Source: Terana coerulea
Lineage: Eukaryota > Basidiomycota > Agaricomycetes > Polyporales > Phanerochaetaceae
Reading direction: 5' to 3'
Assembly (NCBI GenBank): GCA_024811115.1
Contig: JAKOGH010000733.1
Coordinates: 248,001 to 312,000 of the forward strand
Length of the DNA: 64,000 nt
This document shows, in pieces, positions 11,263 through 21,368 of the stretch. The position numbers and the translations under genes were made by a program. The notes beneath the pieces are model-generated. The model saw nothing but the letters and a program-made list of their open reading frames with translations, was not told where the DNA came from and searched no databases. The first letter of the stretch is position 1; each line of letters starts with the position of its first letter.

Positions 11263-12326
11263 GAGGTTCAGAGAGAAGATGGATATGAAGAGTTACTCGG
11301 ACACGTACGGTAATATATAAGTGAAGAATCTGGCCACTTGTTGCTCGCTAAGGCGCCCTCGGAGTGGCTCAGGCTGATGGGCGATCTACGCGACAACTAC
11401 TAATGGAAATCAGCGACAAAATCCCTGATTACCAGTACAAGGGACTGAACTCAACGCGTACAAGGGAAGAGCATGACAGAGGTTAGTAATGAAGGACATA
11501 CCTTGTGTAGCCGGTGGGCAACATGTCATAACAGGACTCATCTATACTATGTCAACTGACAATTTGAAGCCAAGTTCGACTTGACCCCGACGACGTCCTA
11601 CTTGAGGAATTGATGCGCCATCATGCGCTCAGCAAGCGCTTCTGCCACTAGGCGCACATGTACCGGATCCTTACCCAGTTACCCTGGTCTTCCTTAAACC
11701 ACCTACCTGACCATCCCTGACCTCTTCGAAATGTGCTCGTACGGCTGAAACATACTGACGTGCACTTGCGCACCAGATTCAATGCTCTTCACACTGTTCA
11801 ATCTGTGCCCTCACATTGCCAGTGAAGCGTGGTGCGAGGACAGGGCCTGATCATCTTCAAGAGACATGGAGTACTACCGGCCATATGCATTTACAGTTAT
11901 CGAGAGGTGAGTGTCCGGTCATGTGTCAAATAATTTTCTGATTCATCATTGTGCTCAGGTACGACGTGGCCGTTCCCTAACAAGCTTGCCGTTGCTGTAC
12001 GAAGTCCCTGCCAGAATTGAGTCCTAAAAGCCGCCAAAGCCAACGTTGTCCGCGCAGAGCTGAATAAATTCGAACGCCGTATCTGGGGAGCTCGAGGATG
12101 AATGCGGTCGTAGTTGAGAGGAGGATGTCGTATGAATTCACCACGGAATCGGAACAAGGTGCGAGAGTTTCAGAGTGATTACAGCTAATAGTGACAATGC
12201 TTACAGGTAATACACAAATGCGATAGGCTACAGATGTAAACATAACATGAAGAATATATACGTTTGATCCTATTGAACACCTCCTGCCAGATCCCGCCCA
12301 GCGGGGCTACTGACCACGACGCACCC
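11263..12326. other. Intergenic, no gene recognised
   Basis: The left part is the promoter of the zinc-finger gene and the right part is the 3' side of the next minus-strand gene. No conserved frames, RNAs or repeats were seen. Confidence 0.5.
11313..11320 (-). promoter_or_regulatory. Possible TATA box of the zinc-finger gene
   Basis: A TATATAA-like stretch lies about 50 bases upstream of the ATG at 11262, read on the minus strand. The distance fits a short 5' leader. No other support. Confidence 0.35.
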
Positions 12327-13249
12327 CTACAAGGCTTGTCCCTCCGGAATGGTCCCAATCCTCCCCCTGCACACGAATTGCCCAAACGCATCCGGCCCAT
12401 GTACGCCTTCCGAATCCGCATAATGAACGATATACTTCCCATCCACAATCACCGACTTCCTCGCAGGGTTGTTGGCGAACTTCGACCGCCGTGACGTCTG
12501 CCTCTCCCATAGCAAGTCCTTCTCGGCCGAACTGTATTCGCTCGTCGACAACGATGTCTCTGAAGAAGACGGACTTGAAGAGTACTTGGAGGACGACGGG
12601 GATATGGGGCTCTCCACGAACACCTCTTCGTCATCGCTCTCGGCTGTTGGCGGAAATACCAGGTGCACTGGCACACCCTCCCCAAACTTCTTCGCCAGCC
12701 TCTGCATCTTCTGCCTCCTCTGCTTCGCCTCGCTTGGGATCGTGAACGTCGGGGTCTGCGGCGACAAGTCGTCTTCCACGCTAACTGTTGGTGACGGGGG
12801 CGTGGGACCGGAGGGTGAGCCCGGGACAGTCTGTAAACTAGGCACCTTGCCAACCCGGAGCATTGGTGGACGGCGGCCAGGAAAGCGGGATCTCCAGGAC
12901 CGTTCGCTATGTCCCGCGTCGGATGAAGAATGCGAAGACGACGTTGACGCGATCGATGCCGGGGTGTTAGATCGGGTCTGGTCTACGCTGCCGCCACGCT
13001 TGCCAGACTTCTTCGCGCCATACACGGTCTCTGGAGGTGGAACGCGTGGAAGAGCTGCGATGATTGGGTATTTAGCCTCCCGGGGACAAGAGAACGACCA
13101 GGCCGAAGCGCACCATAGGTATCATCGAGAATATGCGGCGTGCTGCCGAGTAACTTGCCCAGCTTCGCATTGGAGCGGATCAGCTGCGAACGTTGCGACG
13201 GGCTCAGCGTATTATACGTTGGTGGAGGTCTGGGGAATACGATGGCCAT
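12327..13249 (-). CDS. Conserved fungal protein of unknown function
   Basis: Two exons (13249-13114 and 13030-12327) join in frame for 279 residues. The intron has donor GTGCGC and acceptor CCTCCAG, and joins residues DDTY to ETVYGAKKSGK. The N-terminus (MAIVFPRPPPTYNTLSPSQ, then a segment with KLGKLLGSTP) is in a style I associate with uncharacterised basidiomycete proteins. The middle is Ser/Pro-rich and disordered, followed by a short basic stretch (AKQRRQKMQRLAKKFGEG) and a C-terminal part that is probably folded. No catalytic motif, signal peptide or membrane segment was seen. Function unknown. Confidence 0.75.
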
Positions 13250-14389
13250 AGCTCCTGGGTCGCTGGAGTATTAAACAAGGCGAAGACGAGGCGGCCGATA
13301 CAGGGGAGGGGAGCGACGAGACCTGAGACCTCTGGGGCCGTGCTTGAGCCCTCTTGCATTGACCGGTTAGTATACATAGTGTGCGAGACAATTAGGAGCT
13401 TCTTACTGAATTTGCTCTAGGGATGCTCCGAATTACGTTCGCATTGCCGCCGCATGACTGGCACGGCCTCCTCCATCTCACGGGATCTAGCCCTGAGCTA
13501 CGCACACTGACATCCATACAAAAGGCTGAAGCGATAATCCTTGATGCGTGCAAGGAAGCATTCTGATGGCCTATCAGCACACGTTATTGTGAAGGTCGGA
13601 AGTGAAATGACGAGGTTGGGGGAGAAGACAATAAGGCGAAAGGGTGAGCGCCTCTGCGTTGGCAACCACTCACGCTTCGCACGCATCTCGAAATTCTGTG
13701 CTGCCGGCGGGGATGAGAAGGTACTCTGATAATTACTTGCGGTGATAGCGTACTGACCTATGGTGTTAGGCCGGCAAGACATGCCAATTTCTAGGGTACG
13801 CCTCTAACGAACCTGCACTTTGTACCACCTGGCGGGTCACGGTCACAAACCCGACGTCACTCTACGCCAGCGCTCCGAGCCGAGCGTCTGACGTCGGTCG
13901 GGACCCTGGAAAAGGCACGATTCGTGACACGCAATGGGTCTTGCTAAATTCAAGGTGAATGTGAAGAAACTAGAAATTTCCGATGCTAACTACATGACGA
14001 CGTCTCTAGCATACTGCTACCTTCACCTTCATAGGATTGAAGGGAGCACGCAATACGCCGGCGGGTGGGCTTTGTGGCGTGAACTTTAAATGCCCAACAG
14101 GCGTCTATTTCGTAGTGAAAGCTGCCACGGCCGTTGAACGTCTCATAGCAAGAATGGCTAAAGTCGGAACTCGATTAAATGGGTCTTCAACCATTTATTG
14201 ATAAAATTTAACTTGGTCTTTGTCAGTGAAGAGTTGCTCGAGGAGAACATGGTGCACAACCGTGACAGCGCGGTGTTGAGAGCCTAATTTGTTAGTACGA
14301 GCTTGTATGGTTGTTCAAGGTCAGTATCAAGCTGCGCTATTGTTATACCATAATATGATGCATGTATATTTAGATAAATCAATCGTACA
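13250..14389. other. Intergenic, no gene recognised
   Basis: The first part is the upstream region of the preceding minus-strand gene. No domains, repeats or RNA genes were seen in the rest. Confidence 0.5.
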
Positions 14390-15038
14390 GCCCGGGTAGA
14401 CAGATTCCCGGCCTCATATGTGGTAGTTGTCCGATTTCCATGGCCTCGTGCGAGGAAGCTGGCATCAGTCTTCCACCGCTACGAGCAGTGTCAGCTCGAA
14501 AAGCAGGAAATAACGGAGCTTGCGGGAGCTTCTTGACGCTTTGATGATACTCAGGCGAAGAGGCGTCGAAGCGGAGTATCACAAGAAAATGTCGCTTTAT
14601 TTTTAGAAATAAAAGCAGAGAAGTGGCTGGTGAGCTCGGAGCTCGAGATCGAGGCGGCTGACGAGGTGGCTGACTGCTGGCTGCTGTAGGTATAAAACCC
14701 TGCCTGTATGCTGCTCTACCCCTCAGCTTAACGCTACCACCCCCACCACTCCCCACATCACATCTACTCAGCATGACGGCCTTCCCTCTCCTCATCTCAC
14801 TCAACGAGGCCAAAAGGGATCCTAGCATCGTCTATGGGTTTTTGATGCACCTCCCGCCATAGTCGCCCCCGTCAAGGTCAAGGCCGCCCGTGGCCCCTGG
14901 TTCAAGTCCGACTTCGCACTTGCGTCTCTCCGTGTCGCGCGCCAACTCACAGCATACCCGTAGTCGACGAAAGTCGACCGGCCACTGGCGGCCTCACGAT
15001 GGGGGGCCTGTGCGACATCAAGCAGCGGAGGGCCGCCG

Positions 15039-15117
15039 CCGCCGATCTGGAAACGCATTTTGGGGATATAGCAAGAGGGTTCTACTTGTAGCCCGGGGGC
15101 AACTTCCAGATCGGCGG
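15039..15117. repeat. 79-bp hairpin insertion with 14-bp inverted ends
   Basis: CCGCCGATCTGGAA at 15039-15052 is repeated in perfect inverted form at 15104-15117. The segment is absent at the matching place in repeat copy B, where the flanks join directly. It behaves like a tiny foldback insertion. Confidence 0.7.
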
Positions 15118-15249
15118 GTGCGAGATGAAGACTCGGAGAACCAGTCTCTGCACTGGCAGGTGTGTGGTACTATACTTCCTCTTTCGGTTGCCCGGTATAG
15201 GGAGTTTGGTGGAAAATGGGCGGGGGCGGAACTTGATGTGGGGTGCGCA

Positions 15250-16952
15250 CATCAGGGAAAACCTCCTTACCTAATTAGCCCTTAAATAGGACTATTTGAC
15301 CCTATTTAGGGAAAATAGTGAAATAGGTAATTTAGGGCCCAGTAGTAAGGTTGCCATTGGCTCAGCAGTTATTTAGCCCTATTTTAACATAAAATAGCAC
15401 CTATTATTTGATATTTAGACGTCTTGTGCCGCTGCGTTCTGGAGTTCAGTCCTTCTGACACGAAAGTGATATTACAACCATGCGATTCTCGACAGTACAA
15501 TGCACTGACTACACTACAGTAGTTAATACATACCATCATCTTCCTCAGCACGCTGCGGCTGCCCATGCTCTCGAGCGGCCGGCGAGGACGCCACGGTGAG
15601 GTGGTAATCCCGCAGTGCTCAGGATGCGCCCGAACGCCACTGCGGGATACTTAACAGTACTGACTGTGTCACTGTTGTGACGCGAGCGCCGCGCTACCAA
15701 CAGAGCTCAGTGAGAGCACCGTGTTCACAACGCCCAGTGGAAGTCTGCATGCACGAGTGACAGTGAGCGAGCTGGCTGGAGGGACTGTGGATGCAGTGCT
15801 CACCTAGCCTTGACAACGAGTTCGGACAGTTTCTGTGAGCAGCAGGTGAGCAATGATTGACTTCAGGCAACGCAGGGTGCAACGGAGAAGCTGACTGTTT
15901 GTGCCGCAGCGGAGTACGCCGTCAATGTACTCAGGACAGCGATGGGATTTGATGTATGCTGCGTTGCCAATGGCTTGGCCCTGCATTTGCCGATTGACTC
16001 CTTGCTGCCCATCCCCGTTGTACGACAAGTTTGCGGAGTGTCTGGCACATGAGCAGCGCTCGGCAGTTCGGGTTGGCCGTGCAGATGAATGCATGTTGCG
16101 TGGACGGTTATGCCGGGGGTCCGATGGACACCACACTCAGGGATGTGAGCTAGGGTCAACTGGACGGTGTACACTCGGACGCCGCCTATGCGCCATGCGT
16201 TGCTGGAAGTGTTTTGAGGCCGGCATCCTGCCTAAGATTTCTCTATGCATGACCTTCCAGGCCCTGAAGTACATCCAGTGTGGTGTCCGGCAATGTACGG
16301 GCATTTGCATACGTACCACATATTGTTGCACAGTGCTGCACATCTTGGTTTCGACATGTGGCTACAGGCTGTAGTCAATGACAGACACACTCTTTCACCA
16401 AGTCCCTGTGAGACAAGCCATGAGCGTCAAAGACTCGCAAGGTCGGGGACTGCACCTACCATTGCGCCCTCCAGTCTCTCAGCTATACGCGCTGCCCGAT
16501 CCTGCACACCATGCCGTGGTCATAGAGTGGGTCACTCACCTGTGTCGTGCTTATGCTGTCTCACTGCGCTTGATCCAGTGAGACTCTACGGTGTGTGGAC
16601 GAGGTCGCGCATTGACAGCAGATAACAGGAGCTCGCCTTCAGGCTGTGTGTACTGAAACACGCGGTGGTGGTAGGAGAGGGAGAAGACATCTGCAAAGTC
16701 TTGCGACTCTGCGCTGCGCAGTGGAGATGATGAGGTAATCCGGCATTTGCCGAAGCGCCGACGAGCGTTGGCGAAGTAGTGTGATAAGTAGCTGTGGAGT
16801 AGGAGAGAATTTGGAGAAAATAGCTACGCGAGTAAACGAGGTGAGAATTAGTCGAATTTTAGTGGTCTAATAACTGGCATAGCTCGCAATAGGAAGTATA
16901 GGTGAAATAGACCTAATTTAGACCTAATTAGCTTGGGAGGTTTTCCCTGATG
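15250..16952. mobile_element. Non-autonomous TIR element inside repeat copy A
   Basis: The ends are perfect inverted repeats of 17 bases, CATCAGGGAAAACCTCC, followed on both sides by a CTAATTAG motif. The dinucleotide CA stands on both flanks (15248-15249 and 16953-16954). The matching site in copy B carries CA only once, so it is the empty site and CA is the target duplication. AT-rich subterminal parts hold repeated CTAATT and CCTATTT motifs. No transposase frame was recognised, so the element would depend on a partner elsewhere. A dinucleotide target duplication that is not TA fits no common family I can name with confidence. Confidence 0.8.
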
Positions 16953-17345
16953 CAACCGCAGTGAAAGTCTCTCGTCGGCGGTGGTGCAGATGGAAAAATG
17001 CAAAAACACCGGAAAAGAACGAAAACTCAACAACATCATGTATTTCTCTGAAGCTCGTCCGCAGGCTCGGGATAGAGCCCGCTGCGCTGATCGCCCTTTC
17101 TCCCATTTCATCTAGCCACGACCGACCCCTCCCCCCGTGCGCGCGTCCCGACATCCGAGGCCGACCCATTCAAATTTGGGACGCTGACTTACAGGCCCTG
17201 GAGGAGGGAGGCTGACTGATGTGGTGCGCCTCCGGGCACAGACCTTTTCGTGGTCTCCAGAATGACTACCCGCCGCGGAACGCTGGCAACTCCGGCTCCT
17301 TGGCGGGGAAACCAACATGCGCTTTCTCCACTTGATTTATGGGTA

Positions 17346-17809
17346 GAATAGGGCGTGTTTTAATTCTAATCTACGCACGTATGGCCTGATGTTGTGGAGA
17401 GATGCCCCTCCGAGTCCCGCAAGGCATTCACGGCATGCGTTTCCAGACTCAGCAGCCAGTGCTAGGGTGGCTGGTTCAAGCCTACCTTGCGTGTGTGTAA
17501 TTCAGGTTCTCTTACTTACTTCGTTGGTGCACCTTTGGTCCCGAGTTTGCAGACATTGGGCTGGTACCAGTCCATCAACATATGTTGCGCTTCGGAGTTT
17601 ACACTGCACATAGGGTGTCTAGGCTTTTACAGAGCTCCTGCGCAAAGCGATTTGCATCAAATATCAAGCCGTTTCAGTCGCTGATTATTCTTTTGAGTTA
17701 CCACAGCATTCCAGTTAGTCTAGACCTCGTTCTGAATAACTGGTTTGAGAATCCACTGGTTGGCGGTGGAATCACCACTCTCCCGGAGTTTAATCCTATG
17801 CTAATTATG
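17346..17809. other. Intergenic, no gene recognised
   Basis: Lies between repeat copy A and the decayed beta-trefoil gene. Nothing supported was seen. Confidence 0.45.
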
Positions 17810-18364
17810 TAGTATTAATTAGCGGACATTGGGTGGCAACATGTAAGAAAATACGAATGGATTCTTCGTTAGTGTGTATACCCCAGTAGAGGTGTTCCGG
17901 CGTCGTTGTAGTGGTGGGCTCAATGCTACAACCAGTCAAAAGTCAGCCTTTGATCCCAGCAACAGCATTCTGTGATAACACGCACGTCCAGATACCGTGG
18001 ACACCCGACTCCCCGACTCTCGTGACAGCCCACTCACGAGAGGATGGCGATCCGGTGACTACAGTGTTGACAGGGGGCAGCTCGGTGCCGACCCAGGCGT
18101 ATTTTTCCTAGAGGACGTTCTTGATGGTGTAGTGACGGGAGCTCGTAATCTGGAAATGCCACTGACAGCGAGCGGTGTCATAAGCACACTTGCTCAAAGC
18201 CTATATCATGAGAGCGGAATGATGTAACATGTATGAAATTCGCAAGAGGAATCATCTTGTGAAGTCAACACCCTCTCTCCTGTATTCGCAGTGGGAAGGC
18301 GGGCGAGCTCGCTGTTTACGGCCGCGTTGACAATGTGGTAGTCGCCGCTAGGGAGAGTGGCCAT
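17810..18364 (-). pseudogene. Decayed beta-trefoil (ricin-B or protease-inhibitor type) gene
   Basis: From ATG 18364 the first exon reads MATLPSGDYHIVNAAVNSEL, a typical first trefoil strand. Further exons continue with WHFQITSSRHYTIKNV (from 18161) and EKYAWVGTELPP, then a last part near 17,820-17,925. The pattern of W-x-I and Y-x-I-x-N repeats is that of basidiomycete beta-trefoil lectins or inhibitors. A TAG stop (18108-18110) interrupts the second exon between KNVL and EKYAW, and no intron donor of the right phase was found between exons 1 and 2. I read it as a relic. It has no close relation to the trefoil part of the gene at 6455 beyond the shared fold. Confidence 0.5.
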
Positions 18365-21300
18365 GGTTGCTGGGTAGTAAAGAGAATTGGAAAGCTGGAT
18401 AAGACTTTGGGGGAAAGAGTAGACGTGCTGCTCTGAGGTCAATGACACTCACCTGGTACAGTCTATATATCACCCAAAGACGCCCTGCTGTGCACATCCA
18501 AACGCTTAGAAATGGTCATTGATTTGGGATTGGAGAATGCCTCATTGCCACTGGCGTTGCGCAGCTGCGCTTCAACTGCACTTCCACAATGTTCCATTCC
18601 TCACACGGGATCTTGGAATGATGCGCGGCGACCTCCCTCGATGGGATATCTGGGGTGCCTTCCCATAGCAAGCAAATCTTGTTTCACTACCAGTTGCGTG
18701 ACCCTTCTGCGCATCTATGGCACAACTCAATAAACAACAACGGAAAGTTGAGATTGCTTTGTCCGCTTTGGGCTATGGACCGGACACGAGGTTCATGACA
18801 TAGGTAACAGGCATGCAAAGGACCGTCCATATCTGGCAGGTCAAAACACACTTTCGTCTATGAATTTAATTCACAATCAATGGAGGTTTAAATCAACAAT
18901 ATTCCACTCACATTCCAGCTGGTAAAGAATTATGTTCGTCTAGGCGCCGGGCTTATCTTTACGGAGGATTCATCCTTCGGCTCGGTATGTTTGGGTTCAT
19001 ATGTCACAATTTTGGAAAGGGTCTCTGTTGGAAGGGGTCTCTGTTGGAAAGGGTCTCTGCCTCACAGAGAGAAGTCATATCAAACCCTTGCTGGATATTC
19101 CTCAACATGCCGCGAGAGCGACTACATGGAGGTGTGTTGCGAATTTGGCCTCGCTGTCAGCGGATTGTGCTTGCGCAGCAAAGTGGAAGCAGGGATACCA
19201 CATTAAATGCTCCCGCCGTATTGCGACACCTGTACTCGATAACACGCTGTCAAGATGAAGACGAGTCTCAGCCACAGCACTTCAACTCACGGGCCGAACA
19301 TATGACTACACACTGAACGTTGAACACCATAGGCTGCTAGTGGCATGCCCCAATCACATCGTTATCATGACTGCCGCGGCTCCTGAGTCGCTCTCATTCC
19401 ACATTCCCAGTCCAACCCTGCGGCCGGGGTGAGCATCCCATAACGATATACGCCGGAGACCACGCTATAGTGGTATTGTATAAGCCACAGGCCGCAATTT
19501 ATGCAATTCAACGCCCGAACTTGAAATGTCGATACCGCTTCGAGCAGTTCCCTCGTGAACCTCCGTGAGATCGACTTCACAGGCCGTTCCGTGTGCAGAG
19601 CATGACTGGAACATTTCCCGGCCAGCAACGTCTGCAGCCTTCCGCCGCCAACTGTATTAGTGCGACTGTCCTAAAAGAATCAGGTCTGAGGATGGGCACC
19701 CATCGGTTTGAGCTTGATCGGAAGGCTTACACAGTGAACAGTGCATGGAAATGGGGCGACTTCGTCGCTCATGTTGGCTCGCACAGTAACGCAGGCGTTT
19801 GTCGAAAGCGGAGAGAGCACAAGCACGCGCGGAGTAATCGGAGACTCAAATTCCCGCGACGCCTTTCTTTCTCAGGTCTCACTAGCGCTGGTCCAACTTA
19901 CCTTAGCCCATTTATGTACTTACCTCCGTACACTGGCACTGGCACATTGCTACATGGTACATACCTGGCGTCGGTAGTGCTTGAAGCTTGATTTAAGACG
20001 GTGACATTATCAAGGATGCACTCGTATTGCGACACAGTGAGTGAATCAATCATTACTGAGTAGCAGTTGTACTAAAACTGACTTTCAGTACCGGTCGTGT
20101 CAAAGCTCGGGCTCTGTAGTACGACCTCAAGATGTAGCCTATGACACACTCATGGCATGAGCACTCCAGTCCCTGGGCACATCGTCGCCCACACAAATAG
20201 TAAGAGAGCCTGAGGCAGAACAGACCACCGATGGTGGAAAACTGGACCCTTTCCAAGTGAGTCTCAGTTACGATTCCTCGTGCGTCCCGTGCACGGCATG
20301 CCACGGAGCAGTCACTATCCCTGTGACTAACCTAACCTTAAACAACTGCCGACTTTTGGCAACAGAACAGGCATACGACAGAGGTCTTGCATAGGCATCG
20401 AATTCTCCTCGTACATCGCCTAGTCAGATGAAGCTCCATCGATTAAGCCAGTCTCCAAACACGGATGCCGAGCTCACAACAGCATAGGAGTATCCATGCT
20501 CTGGCAGTCGCTTTCGACTCAGCATATTAGGTCCAAGCCCTGAGAAGTGCGGAAGAGAGACAAGCGCAGATCGCAGTTCGAGCGCTGTCCTGGAGCACAT
20601 CCGAGGTAACCTGAAGGGTCCGCGTTCCTCTGTTCCGGAGCGTATGTTGCCCTCATCCGCCGAGCCCATCGCACAAACGTTGTACAGACGGGCAGGCGAA
20701 AGACCCTACCTTCTTCGAAAGTTATGTAATAGATCGGACCGAAGCATAGGCTTGCGGTGCTTTTATCGTGGATAGCATCCTTGTGTCGCTCGATTTCTGG
20801 CAATATGTTATCAACATGACTTCACATACTTCTGCGTATTGGCCATCTGCAGTCTTTTCTCATAATGAAAGGGTCTGATATTTATTGTTGAGTCATTATC
20901 ACGGTTATGATGATCTTCCTACATTTTTTCGCATGTAGCCCGCGACCCGACCATAGCAAGTTGGCTATCACCCTCCTACTTGCCTTTTTACCCCTCTGCT
21001 GTTTCTACCCTGGCCCAAGCATGGACGGTGGATCCTTCCGTAGCATTATGTCTGTCGCACTTTGACCTTAAGCTCAAATCGCTTCCGCCAGAGCGAAGCG
21101 AGACGCATGTTATGCCATGTACTTATTCTTACCACAAAGCACTCGTATATGCCGTGGCGCGTTCACTTCGTCAGGTACTGGACTGAATGCAGCACTATCG
21201 TCCACAATTCTGCTCGATACAACGATTCGTCTGAGACCAAAGTGAAGTATAAGAGCTTAGACTCTGAGAATTAGATCCCGACCTCGTATGCTAGTGCATC

Positions 21301-21368
21301 AAGTAGAAAACCATAGCACAAAAAACATAACGTCGATAGTACACCCTGCGCATTCCACTCCACACCGT
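18365..21368. other. Long gene-poor stretch
   Basis: No recognisable protein or RNA gene in about 3 kb. Short frames at 19,593-19,991 (plus) and 20,424-20,803 (minus) have no family resemblance. The minus-strand segment around 20,700-20,810 has a coding-like look but no partner exon that I could verify. The only distinct structure is the 16-bp tandem repeat at 19,012-19,059. Confidence 0.45.
19012..19059 (+). repeat. Three tandem copies of a 16-bp unit
   Basis: The unit TTGGAAAGGGTCTCTG occurs three times head to tail, with one A-to-G change in the middle copy. Confidence 0.9.

Larger units (their letters stand above)
14390..17345 (+). repeat. Dispersed repeat, copy A (split by a mobile element)
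   Basis: This matches 38,225-39,545 in inverted orientation. Without the 1,703-bp insertion it spans about 1.25 kb. Shared landmarks include a TATAAAA (about 14,690), a short frame beginning MTAFPLLISLNEAKRDPS at 14,773, a paired GTCGAC motif near 14,964 and a block ending near 17,330. The two copies differ by substitutions, a 79-bp hairpin insertion present only here, and extra sequence present only in copy B. The short frame is 29 codons here and about 45 in copy B with several amino-acid changes, so coding is doubtful. The repeat could be the 5' end of a duplicated gene or an unclassified mobile element. Confidence 0.75.

Noticed and set aside
15559..16625. Several frames of 60-157 codons inside the TIR element
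   Set aside because: They are rich in Cys, His and Arg on both strands, with no transposase catalytic motif or conserved domain. Treated as non-coding interior of a non-autonomous element.
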